From Hygrophila difformis (taxonomy: Eukaryota; Streptophyta; Magnoliopsida; Lamiales; Acanthaceae): 64,000 nucleotides of DNA. The stretch covers positions 3,329,431-3,393,430 of the forward strand of contig JAOANR010000005.1 in assembly GCA_030278955.1 (NCBI GenBank), written 5' to 3'. The position numbers and the translations under genes are program-made. Shown piece after piece: positions 42,730-56,575 of the stretch. The notes below the pieces were generated by a model, which was not told where the DNA came from, ran no database searches, and saw only the letters and a program-made list of their open reading frames with translations. The stretch's first letter is position 1. Each line of letters starts with the position of its first letter.

Positions 42730-45700
42730 TCAGATGTACACGGGTTTGACGTCATTAGCTCCAAAACTTGCTGCACAAACTGGGCACTTGCGATGACGCG
42801 CTTCAATTATTCGTTGCACACAAGGATTGCATAACAGATGGAAGCATTTTGTGATAACCACCTGTAGAAGTCAGCATATTAGATCCAAGATTACAGCATA
42901 AATGTTTGCAAAATAGTATCTAAGTAGAACTTAGATACTTTCCTAGTAAACCAAAAATAGGACATCAAAGCATAAAAGAACGAGACTAGCGAATCCTTCA
43001 ATGAACAAGGAGACCGAATTGCAATTCACCTTCTAGGATGATGCTCTAAATAAAACAATACCTCTTTTCTCCTATCATGGCAAACACTGCACTTCAGAAT
43101 TTCCTTATATTCTCTGAGCTCCTCGCGCAGCTTTCCAGTTGCAGAGGAACTATCAGCCTGCAATCTCAACTGTTCAGCCTTCCTCCTTAAAGTATCAATA
43201 TCTTCCTCTACTCTTTTCCTCTCAAACCTAGACAGGTGGCCAAGTGAGGTAGTACATGAGCCTCTTTTTGTATAAAAATAATAAAATGGATAACCAAATT
43301 ATATCAGTTATTTATACCTCTCTTTCTCCAGTTCTATTTGTAACTCGGTAAGATGTGCTCTAGTCCTTTCAACATGAGATTGAGCTTCATTAAGTGTGCC
43401 AGTCACTTGTTCAGATGATTTCTTCAACTCTAGCAATCTTCTTCGGGAACTTTGTACTGCAGCAACATTGCGGGCTTTATCTTCAGCAAGCCTCTTCATA
43501 TGGTCCAGATAGGCTTTTAACTGCCATAGAACGGTCATTAGTACCATATATGATGGCATTTATCACTATAAGCATGCAAAACTCCATGTCACCTGATCGT
43601 CAATTCTACCAGCTTTAAGTTCGCATAACTCAACAGTTTTCCTGGTCTGCAATACGGCTTTCTCCAGTATTCGTTTTTCCATAAGAAGGCTGTCTCCAGC
43701 ATGCCTTGCATGCACGCCCTCTAAAACGAGCTGAAACAGGAATAGGAATAGCTCAATGAAAATTTTAAAATAATGCAGCAAGAGCAGCATAATATTCTGT
43801 TTAGACTGAAAGAAACAATTCATGACTGTTACAATTTGGATAGGAGGTTCCAAACCAAAACCAATTGGTAATGAGAGGAGTGACTCTTATCCATATAAGC
43901 AAGCAGGCAGCCCACCATTTAAGCAACATGAGACATTTTTCAACACACCCCCTCGAGATGAATTCATCTCGAAATGATCTTACATCGAGATCGATCGAAA
44001 TTTAATTTTATTGGCATATGAAAACAAAGATGTTAACAAGGGCATTTAATTTCCATCAACAGATTAAAGTTGAGGAATCAAACGTAACAGCATTGTCTTC
44101 AACTGGTTCTACCCACAATGATAATACTGTAATTGGGAGTCATTCAAATTACACTACAAAGTTCCTAACAGGACACAAAACTTGAGTGAAACAGTCCATA
44201 AATCTGTCACATGCAATTTGGAGCTGACAAATTTAAGGCAAAAAATGTAAATCATACTATGTTTTAAGAAATAACCTTAACATTATAATCATCTCTTTCT
44301 GTGACTTGCTGCAAGAGTTGCTGATTATGAGTCTGCATGTCATCGTATGCCTGCCCAATGGTCTGCAGAGGCAAAGGCTGATTATTTAATCCAATGCAAG
44401 ATGCATAACAAATATGTTTAGACAACAAGAGAATACAAACCTCTATCTCCGATAGATAGGCCTCAGTTTCTTCATGTTTAGACTTTAGGGCATCTGAGAG
44501 TTTTATCTTTTCCCTACAATAATTGGGAAATGATACCAAGTTAATAAGAAAATAACTTTTCTAGATAAGACAGCATTCATTTGCAGGTTGCGAGTAATAC
44601 AAATGAATCACGGATCATTGAAAACTTTCATATCATGTCAGCCATGGTACTAAATTTCAGTATCGGAGTCGGTTTCAGGAATGTACATTTGAAGATATTT
44701 GAAATTTCAATTTCAATTTCAAAGAAATTGCGGAAATTTCAATTTGAAATTAAATGAAATGCATGGCATCTTTCTCCCGGGTTACAGATATGGGCATTAG
44801 GAATTTAGTAATTAATATTACATTCTTTTTGTTCCTTTAAGGAAGACAGCTCAAGAGCTCCTTATTTTTATTTCTATTTCTTATTTCTCTCTAGAATATA
44901 GAAAGAATATGAAACACCACAATTATAGAAAATATTTGAAATTTTAAATGAAATTTTAGATATTTCTTTCTAGCATTATTTCACATAATTTTTTTAAAAA
45001 AAAATTGATAAGTAATATACAAAAACAAATAAATTAGTATTTAATTTCAGAAAACAATCTCTTATCAGATAAATATAATAGAAATTTTAAAAATTATGAA
45101 CTTAAAATAATAATTCAACTCTACTAATAATGTTTTAATAAATTTGGACATATTTATTAAATACAATATTTAGAAAAACAGAGAGTTTCCAATCAACATT
45201 GACAGCTTAGTCCCCACACCCGCAAATAAAAATTAGTGACATGCTAATAATATTCATCCCATGAGTCCATGACATAACATGCTAATAATATTATCAATAA
45301 TATCATATGCAAGATGTTGATTAAGATCTTGATTCACAGCTGAAGAAAACAAGTCAATACGCATGACATGGTCAAATTTCATAAGTTTAGTCAAATTTCG
45401 GAATACTTCCAGTTTCAAGGCAAATTTCGGTGGAAATTCTGCAAAAAGATGTTGTGGAATTTCGCTTCGGGGGTCCAAAATAGCGAAATTGGCAGAAATT
45501 TAATACCATGATATGCATATCTCACAATTAATATCTATTTTCTATTATTACCTACAAACATACATATTCCATCTACATATTAAGCATAATTCATAACAAT
45601 CAGTGACTCACTTCTCTATGTTCCCCCTTAGTTATGCCTCCAAATGTTGATATTTTTCACGTAAAAATACAGAAGATGATCTTAATCTTTAGTACTTATA

Positions 45701-48700
45701 TATGGTCCCACATGCATGTATGATTAATACTCATGCCCTTATGTTTAAGGGATATACAATTTATATAATTCTTGGGAGTTCCGTGTACGGCCAACTTAGT
45801 GACTCAAAGAAACTGCTATTACCCAATCAACCGTAGAATTTGAAAACTGGAAAAGGAAGCTGCAAGGCATGAACGTACCCAGATTTTTATGTAAAACGAG
45901 AAAAATAAAAGAAAAAAAAATGATGGATTGTCAAGCAAATGTAGAGAATACGAGGACAAAAAACCTTTTAGATAATTCTAACTTCTGCCTCAGCTCAGCA
46001 ATCTCAGCTTCCGTGGCAGCTAATCCCTGCTGGGCTTTTGCTTCAGCTGCAATTGCAACTTTCACCCGACACTCCAAATTATGCTCATTAAGAGAGGATT
46101 TAAGGCCTTGAACCCGAGCCCATGCAGCAATCTCAGAACGTCTAGCTTCTCTAACTTCCCTGCTACAGAAAATCAAATATCTATCTATTAATATATAAAA
46201 ACAGAATACGATTTTGAAAATTTTGAGCAGGAAAAATAGGAGGAAAATTTCTTTAGCTATTAAATTTTTTGCCGCCACATGGCAACCTCGGATTGGTCAA
46301 TATATTTTTTATAATTTAATATTTTAAAAAACCCAGGAAATCAAACCATTCAAATTGAAAAATAAATATAAGTGTCAGTTATAGTATTGTTTCGTTTGAG
46401 TTTTACTTATTTTGTTCTTTTAGAATTTAAAATATAAAACTATTTTATGATAATTTTTTATATTATTTATACAATGATTAATTTTCTGTTTATATTTTAT
46501 CAAAAATATTTTTCATTTAAACCGATAAATAAGCAATCGATGATCCCGCGCAATGCGCAGCGTGCAATACTAGTCCAAAAAAAAAAAGAAAAAGTAACAG
46601 AATAGGGCAGTGGTTTATTTCAGGAAATTCTTGGTGTAAGCAGTTCAATTGACCCAGGAAATTCACCAATCCTGTAAAGAAGAACCCCTATCTCCTGAGA
46701 AAGTATCATTATCACCAATGCCATTGCCATCATTATCGACTCAGCCTTACATGCTATGTAGAATTGTCATCGCATACGGACAATGGCTCTCATTCAAATT
46801 TAACTATACCCAATCTTCTATTCATAGTTTCTTTCCAATTCTTTTAGGTCATCCCCCAATTCTCTACTATTTCATTGGGTCATCTACAGGTCTCCAAGAC
46901 ATGTGCCTAAACCATCTTAAATGATGTTTCATCATTTTTCTCATCTATTGGAGTTATACCTACTCTTTGTCTAGTACATTCATTACTAACTCTATATTTC
47001 TTTTTGTAGGTTGCATTCATCACTAATATTATTTTTATAGTATGCTAGCTCGTACATCTTTAACATTCTAATTTCTTCAACTTTATCTTTTGTTCATTTT
47101 CATACTTAATAGCCTACATTTAGCTTCATACAGCATTGCTGGTATCACAGCTGTCCAACAGAATTTCCTAGCAACTGTGGAGGAATTTTAAGATCAGAGA
47201 GTATTGATGCATTTCTCCATTTAATCCAATATGGTTGAATTTTATATGCAAAATCTATTTTTAATAGGGCCCATTTTCTTCCAGAGTGCTTAATTTGGTT
47301 ATTAAAATTATAACAGAATTAGTATTACCAAAGTAACACTCAATATAAAGTCCATATTTGGTTGCACTTTCATGCATTTTTGTTTCTAACGATTTTTTCA
47401 TGGGGCCCACATGTTATTCCTACATAAAACACCTTTTTCGCACAAACTTGAAATGACGTCGGACAAAAACACCCAAAAAATGCAACCAGACATCACAGTT
47501 GTCTTTACCAGTACTTATAGTAAAACCTTAGGATTCTAATTCATGTTTCAAACCTTTTAAGCTATAGTAATTAGCCCTCCTTCATTTCATCAATCAAAAC
47601 AATGTCATCAGCAAATAACATATCTTCTGGAACCATGTTTTGTATGGGCTCAGTATGTTGTTGGTTAATAAAGCAAACAAGTACAGGATCAAGGCAGAAC
47701 CTAGGTGCTAGGTAATGCTGTAATGGTATAACCCTAATCCACTATCATGTTCAGACTTCAGAGTATTCTTCGAAATGTCTATTGGTAGAAATTATTTCAT
47801 ATGATGGTACAGAAGATACAGCAACCATTTATGTGAAACAAATCCTCATGACAATTATTGAGAACCTCCAAATTCTCTTCCAGATCATAACCCAATAAAA
47901 GTTGCACATGCAGCATCGACCAAATACTCACCTGGAATCGGTTGACTGTTGCTCATACATTTCCAGAAAAAGCTTCAAGTCTGTTTCAGTTGCCTTTAAA
48001 TCAGTAATCTGAAGAAAAGAAAGAAGACACAAGATAGACTGAAAGTTCAGAACCAAACTCTCCATGTCTAAAAAACAAGGATGCAGATTATTTGCTTAGT
48101 TTTCTTATATAGGAGAACAAAACTACACTTTGCACGGCCTTGCACCTATTCCCATCTTAATCCAACATTGCAAGGAAAATTACAAAAGGTGTTACTTTTT
48201 CCCAAAAGCATGGCTGCATGGTTATCAAGCTGCAGTTTAATGCAGTAAGAATTCTAAATCCTACTCCCTGTAGTAATAAGTAGCAGCTCATACCACGGCC
48301 TGCAGTTTTTTAATTTCAGTATTTTGCTGCACCGATCTGGAAGTCATATTCTCTAATTGCTTAGCCTGCATACACACATATGCACACTTACATATAGATA
48401 TAAAAGGTAAAAGAAATACCCGGAGACAATGGACCTAAAACTTTAAAACAGAATGACTTTTGAGTGCAGTAGATCTCACCTTGCGATTCACTATATTAGT
48501 GAGGGATGCAACATTAGCTCGCAAACAGTGTATGTCAGCAGCAGTTTCCTTGTATTTTCCTACCTGATTTTGCATGCTCCCCATTTTCTCGGGAAACGAT
48601 GAAACTAACACTCTGAACTTTGCAATAATTTCTTTTCTACCTGCGAGTAACGAATCACAATAGCTGCACTAGAATTACAGATGGAAACACAGAACAAAAT

Positions 48701-49709
48701 CAGTTCACAGAGAAAGGTTAACTCTCTGATACCGGGTTCTTTAGAAGCTTCATCCAGTTTGGTCTGAATAAGATCTTTTTCATTGATGTATCTTTGCACT
48801 TCTGCTTCCAAGTCACTTTTTCTAGAATCAACCACTGTTGAACACCGGTGAAGAACATCTACTAATTCATTTTTTATTAGGTTCCCTTTCTCTCGCCAGT
48901 AAAGACTTTCTTTCTCAACCTGAGTTTAAAGAGATGTATAAGCATTAAATTAACAAAGAAATGATGCATAATGAGACCAACAACAGGGTACAACCTGCAA
49001 TTTCTCATAAATAGCTTGAAACTGAACTGCATCTGCTTTAGCCTTTTCAAGCTGATCTTTTAGCAATTGATATGCTTGGGTTGAACAGATACATTTAACA
49101 TTCTTCAGTTTGCTCTGACAAGCACATCAAAGGCAACTCAGAAAAGCGAGGGGGTGCATATTAGAAAGATGTGAGTGCAACTCGAATAGGAAGCAAAAAA
49201 AAAAAAAAAAAAAATTCAACCTGCAAATTTGACAAGTGTCTTAATATGTCTAGCCTATCTTCATGTAGCTGCTTGAGCTCATGCAACCGTGATGTAGATT
49301 TTTCCTGCACCAGAACAATATTTCACTCATCTGAATTACTCCCAGTATATTCGTCATTATAAAGGAGAAAGTAAAACATGTAATTACCAAGAACTCCGTC
49401 AGCGTAGACTCCATATCTTGCATGTCTCTCTGCTTATCCCCCATTTTATCATTTGTTAATACCTTATTTCCTCGATTCAGGAGAGCACCCTTGGCTACAT
49501 CACATTCTGCTCTTAGAATGGCCAAGTTACAGTTACATTCTTCCAATTCAGCTACCGCGTTTTTTAGTTCTCCTTTAATTCATAAAGACCAGTCACAAAA
49601 TGAGTGGAAAAAACAGGAGTACAGTAAAACGAAAGACTACACAGAAAACAGAGATCAAATAGGAAATTCAAAACTACAGTTATTTTCCTGTGATAAGCTA
49701 CAGCAAAAA

Positions 49710-49750
<41 letters not shown>

Positions 49751-52700
49751 TCAAGGAATGCTGCAACTTCAAAAAGAGATGAAAATAATCAAAATATTGT
49801 CCTGAAAAAGATTGCCAGTGAAATTCACAGTAGTCATTCTCCTAAAAGAATATTATGCTATACTGCATAATCATCACTATAAGAAATATTACACAACGCA
49901 ATGGCATACAATCCGCATCATTTTGGCAACCATGCAAAGACATGGCTACGAGGACCCTAAAGCCCTGAACATGCACCAGAAGGTACATGCAAAAGGAGTA
50001 CGGGCCAGCCACATACCAGGACAAAATAGAAAAACACACAAAATGGTACAAAACCATTCAAATAGATTATCCCCAGAAAGAACTAAAACTAGATGGTAGA
50101 AACAATAACAGTCAAAAGGAAGAGAAAATTCAGCCTAAATGTTAGGAACCATTGTGTGATCCCAGAGTCAGGAATGGATGCATTTAATATACTGCAAGGA
50201 CTTAGACTAAGGTGGTATATACTATATACAATATAGATAACATATGACAATAACTACGCTTTGAGCTTATCTAAAGTCCTGTCATATCAACAAGGAATGC
50301 TTAATAAGGGACATAATCATTTCTTTAATTCCCTTATTACTTTATTAGTTCAAGCAGAAACAGCCATTGTACATAAAAGCATAAGCATAATAAGGGTCAA
50401 TACTTCAGTGCATAAACACGTCCAGTAAATAAATCGGGAAATGGCAGACATACCAAGCAAAATACAAAAATCTTCTCTAACAAAGCTTTACACAACTAGT
50501 TCTAGTTACTGAACTGCTTGTAGATTAAAAGTCAATAAAAGACTTAATTCAGGTTCTACTTTTAATTACAACAATTTTCCAAATATGTGAAGGCATGTTC
50601 GTGTAGAGATCCAATGCATATCTTAGAAAAGTAAACATGATGCATGTTTGTAAAGTGTCAAAGCCTAGTCGGAGAAAAATCAAATTTTTTTAAAGGAAAC
50701 TCCATCAAAAAGACTCTCAGATGTATGATTTGGTGAAAGGAGACCAATTTGTTGCAGCCTGCTTATGCCAGCAAAACATAAGGCAATGACTAGAGGGTGC
50801 CAAAATAAACTACCTTCCAAATGCCTCAAACTAGCTTTATTCTTTGCATCGGTATCTTGTTGGGTCTGCAATTCACCAGCCAGAGACTTGTGTTTCAGGT
50901 GAAGCTTGAAGACAGCTATCCTTATATTCTTGACCTCAGATTGTAGATCAGAAGAAACCATGTTATCGCCCTGCTCTACTGTGAGTTGGGAGATTATAGA
51001 GACGTAAGTGATAGGTCAATAGAAGGGTTCTTAAATATAAAGAAATCCAGTACAGAGGTGCAACAGTGAAGATTGTAGAAAAATTCGAGTATTAAAATGA
51101 CATCAGATGATACAACATCACAGCATCTTACCATCAGAGGAGATTGCCTTCAGACATGCCTTGTACACTCTATGCTTTAACTCATTCAGATCATCTAGAG
51201 AAGCCACAATATTTTGGAACATGTTTTCTGGTTTCTCAGTCTTTTCATCTACTTCTCTGTCTTCAGTTTGATTAGCAATATCATTTGCAGAACTGCTTTC
51301 AGTTGCACCTTTGTCCAAGAGTCGGCTTAATAATGCTTCCTCTGGCAATGAATCACCATCTGCAATGAGCATTTTTATACCCTTGTTAGCACTTAGAATA
51401 AAATGATTTCTAGCAAAAATGCAATCATTCACTTATGAAATTAACTAGTATATCCCCGTCCGATTGGACGAAAATTTTGTGTGAATGAGTAAAGAATTGA
51501 TGCAAAGTATAATAACTAAACAATCTTATTTATTCAATTGAAACTATATTTCAATAGACAAATAATGTTTTATTATATTTAATTTAATATTTACATATTA
51601 AAATATCATACATAGTAAAAACTTATTATTCCACTTGTGTCAATCCCATTAACCGATTGACATTTGGACATTCAAATTATTGAGTTCATTTCACGTATAA
51701 CTTAAAGGTTCCTGATTGTGAATTTTTTTACCTAAATGGTTGAGCTTATATTTAAATACTTCCTCCGATTTTTTTAAAGGTTACACTTCTCATTTGCACG
51801 TATGTCAATGCACATTTTCAACGATTAATAATTCAAATTCGGTACAAGTAAAAATTTTAAAAATTTGATATTTAAAAACTACAAGATGAGACGAATCCAA
51901 CAAGATATCATTTGGCTATATTTTGTCTTCTATAACTATAACAAAAATAGAAGTCAAAGTGCTACAATGAACAGTAAAAAAAGTCAAAACATAACCTTTA
52001 AAAAAAACGGAGGGAGTATAACTTTAAAAGAGATCAAATTATTTTATCCCATATGTTATACTACCTCTGTTCTCATAAAAATGCAACATTCATCTCCAAC
52101 ACGCAATCCAATACATATCTTTAACGATTAATAATTCAAATTGTGTACATGTAAAAATTATAAAAAGTTGATATTCTAAAACTACAAGATATGACGAATC
52201 AGCCAAGATCTCATTTGACTATAATTTTTCTTATATAACTATGATAAATATTTGAATCAAAGTTAAACAATTAATAGTAGCAAAAAGTGAAATGTTTCAC
52301 TATCACAAGAACAGAGGTAGTATATATTAAATTCAATAGCGAACAATATTGTAGTATAAATTAGAATATAAAATATTTTTAAGAAAAATCTTACAATAAA
52401 TCGCAATATTAATATATTGGCATGATTTATTATTATATGTTACATAATAAACTTATTTATATTGAAATAATTTATTTATTAAATTATATAAATTATTATA
52501 AATAAAATTTGTTACAGTTTATAAAATGATTTTTGTGGGTGATAATAGACATACTACTATTTATTAAGGAGTTTTGTGAAGTGAAATATATAAATTAAAT
52601 TAATTTTTGTTGGAAAGAATAAATATACTTAGATTTTGATAAGAAATGAGTAGGATCTATTTTTGGAAAGATAAAAACACTATTTATAACATCAATAGCC

Positions 52701-55700
52701 TTTATATATTATAGATTCCATGAACGATTTTTCCAAAGCTTCATCGAGTGCAGAAATGAGAGCAGTGCACACTTGTTACAAGTTACCATGTAGATTTAGG
52801 CATTTAGCGGAAACAATGTTCGCTTTTCCCATTGTGGTGATAGTGCTTAGGATGTGCAATAGAGGTATGAGTGCTTGGGATGTGCAATAGGGTAGAGGCG
52901 CTTGGGGACAAGGGACAACGGCAGAAAGAGAAACCATTTTATTCAGGGGAACAAAATGCAACTTATGTGTATTAAGTATTGACCTAGGATTACAATGATT
53001 GTCCTAAACAGAATCTGTGAGGATCATTTACATAACAGGATTTGATAAAACAAAAATATATCTTTCTTCTATAGGTAAATTTGTTTTCGCATCCAATATT
53101 TGAGAACAGGCCGCAGGTATGCAAACACATAATAAAAGAAAGTAAAATGATCCACTAGAAGCATATTTCAAAATAATTATGCAAGGTGAATGAGAGGGCA
53201 AAAATTGTTTGAATAGGCACCACTTACCGTCTTTGACTAGATGGCATTCAAACCCTTGCCGTCCATGCTTCCCAGAATCCAGTGTACACATAGTACGTGA
53301 TTCTAATTCATCAACCAGCTGACGAACATTGACCAATATTAGAATGAGTGGGTAAATTTCTCTGCATAAACTGAATGCATCTATAAAATCCTGCTTGCAA
53401 AGCTAAAAACAGTATTTTTCATCAAAAATCTAAATGGTTATTTTCTGGAGAGGGGGATAATTGTTAAGATTAAACCCATAAAGGCTGCTTCTTCACATTC
53501 AAGAAAGGGGGAACATGTTTACCAAGAAAATTCTACTATTTTTACGAGTGTCAAATTCTACAGCCAATCAGGTTTCTTTCACAACACCTCACCCACAACA
53601 AATAAAGCTCATTGTGTAGTAGACTAGACCCAATAGCAAAAAGTGTATCCATTTCTGCAACCACAAATAATGTAAACAGTATACACACAGAATATACACT
53701 GCTTTGAGGCATCACTTCAACACATTCCCAAATTGGAAGGAAAGAGAATTCACAGGCTGCCAAAATGTCCAACACTAACAATCAAAATCTAAATTGAAAT
53801 AACATAAGCGAATTCCCCCCTTCTCCCCATACACAACTTTATCCTTGTCATGTTGATAATAGAGTTGATGGCATTAGTAGTGCACTAATGCCAATGAGGA
53901 ATAATAAACAATTAAAAAAACCAATCTTTATGAGTAGTAATACTATGGACCGCATACCAAAATAGATTCCATTCGCAAATGCTAACTGTTAACATCATAA
54001 AGGCCAATTAAAAATCAGGAGTAAAAGTTCATCGAGTACTAATGTAACACCACTCTTCCTGATAAAGCGGAGACGTTAGTATGTCACTGCCACAGATATC
54101 GCCGGTCCATAAATTAAAAGTGTACCACTAATACTGCTGAACCATAGTAATTGAAAATAGGATATATCAATAGAACTGAAGTTAGGTACCTCTTCCCATG
54201 ACTTGTTAACCACATTTATGATTCCCACATGCGACTGTTGTTTATCCTTCAACTGAGACAATCTGTCCTCAAGTGCATGTATCTCAACCTTCTGAGTTTC
54301 CAACTTTTGTCTGAGCTTCTGATTTTGAAATTGAAGCACTGTCGCATCAAGCTACAAAAATTGTAAACGTTAAACTATTAGATATCTATAGAGAACTTTG
54401 AACCTCATAAGGAACTTGCTGGTGCAACTACAACTTGTCCAGTCAGTGATTCATTTAACAAACCAGACAGCAGCAAACAACTAGCAGAAAACGTAAAAGA
54501 CAATTTTATATTTATGTTTTAGTTTAATTTTATTCTTATTATTATACTTGTTTTTCATTCCAAATACATAGCAAGTTAACCAAACAAAAATCCAATGCCC
54601 TGGTTAAAAATCTAAAAGTAATCACTTTTCCTAATTACTCAGTAACTTCCAATCTGCATAAAGTAAATAGTGTTGATCATGAATGCCCACTCCTCATATT
54701 GATTATTTATATGCAATTTGAATTAAAAAAAGAAAAAAATAAAATTCAGTACAAAATGCAGTAGTTCACATCATGCGAACACTATTGAGCATATGCTTTG
54801 CGGTGCCATCACACGCACCCATAAAACAACTGTCAAAACATGGCCCATTACTATGCAGATGACTTGATAAAATCTTTTACAGAGCCAAATAAATAAAATA
54901 AGTATTTAAAATTTCTAACATGCTTAAGAAAATAAGGGCTGTAAATGGAGACAGACAAACAAGAACAAATGACCATAAAACACATTTTATATTTGTGTTA
55001 ATGCCCCGTATATTTGTTTGTTTATTTAGTCTGCAAATGATACACTAACATAAATGAACCACAGATATGAATAAAAACGAATAAATTATAAATAACCGTC
55101 TAGTGAACAAAAACCACCACCAAAAAAATAAACAAGCAAGGAACATGTAGTGTAGCGCATATAATTAAAAATAAAAGTTAACTTAAACTATAAGAATAAT
55201 TTATAATTCATGGAATAACAAAGTTTGGACTGGAAAGAGAATGAAGGGAAATTTTCAATTAACAATGTGGACTCAAAATTGCATAATCTATATTAAACAA
55301 TGGAGATATGAGAATAAAATAAAAGTTTGCCTATATTTCATACATATAGAAGTACTTCATATCATATTCTGTATACACCATACAGATAGGGTTGCAAATG
55401 AATCAAATATTTTTTATTCGATTTGTGATTCGATTCGAAATTATTCGAAATTTTGATATTCGAATAATATTTGATTCGATTTGATACTCGATTTAACATT
55501 ATGTTTTATATAAAATAACACTCCCTCCGTCCCATCTAACTTATCTTGTTTGACTTCTGCACACAATCTAATGCATTTTTTAATCCTTAATATCTCAAAA
55601 TATATACAATGGAAAATTATGTAAAATATATATTCTGAAACTATATGATCATACGATTCTAACAAGACCCATCTCGACTACTTTTTTCGAATATATACTT

Positions 55701-56517
55701 ACAAGAAAATTGAGTCAATGCTGAACAATGAACAGTATCAAAAAGTCAACTAGACGCATTAGCTGGGACGTAGGGAGTATATAAATATATAAATTAACTT
55801 TGTTAGATAATTTAAAATTTATTTTTAATAACTATATTTACTAATTAATATGAATATATACCAGCAAAAAATTAATATGAATATATTTATATATGAAATT
55901 AAAATACAAAATTTGATATATAAATCGAACTAAATATCTAATTTCAATAATTAAAAATTAATTCTTTAGGTATTAAATTACCTTATATAATAAGTCAATT
56001 CGATTCGTTAGTATTCATAAAGCTTAACAAATCAAATCAAATACTGCAGTATTCAGTTCGTTTGCAACCCTATATACAGATTTATATATACACAGTATAG
56101 TATATAAGAATCATGTTTCTTATGTTTAAACAATTCATGTTCATGAACAAGTGAACGAATAAGGGGCAAGATCGTGTTTGTTTGATATGAACATTAACAT
56201 TTCTTCATGTCCATTTGTTTTTAGAAAACAGACGAACCTCGACCAAACATTAGTCAACCATGTTTACAAACAATTTGTGAACACGGTCATTTACAACCAT
56301 TAAGAAACCTAAAGGATTACTTGACTAGTACTTTCTAAATAAAGATAATAAGCTAATATGGTTATGAATAAACATATGACTGATCAATTCATTAGAAGAA
56401 CTCATTAGAATCTCCAATGATTGCTGCCAAATCACTCTCTAAAAATTCAACCAAGCATAGTCACTCAAATCTTACACATTTGAAGTGAAGCATTCCCTAG
56501 CCACTGTCAGATTAAAA

Positions 56518-56575
<58 letters not shown>

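Larger units (their letters stand above)
51445..52715 (-). mobile_element. Non-autonomous Helitron (-) in HUB2 intron 3, with two nested MITEs
   Basis: On the minus strand it starts TCTATAATATATAAAGG after A (52716). It ends CGTCCAATCGGACG, a hairpin, about 8 bases before the terminal CTAG at 51448-51445, followed by T. The length is 1271 bp, or about 750 bp without the two Stowaway-like MITEs at 51759 and 52061. There is no Rep/helicase coding. Its 3' end lies about 85 bases upstream of the exon 4 acceptor. Confidence 0.82.

Noticed and set aside
49812..50099. A 95-residue ORF between HUB2 exons 5 and 6
   Set aside because: It is antisense to the gene, within an intron, and shows no domain; the homologous protein needs no exon here.
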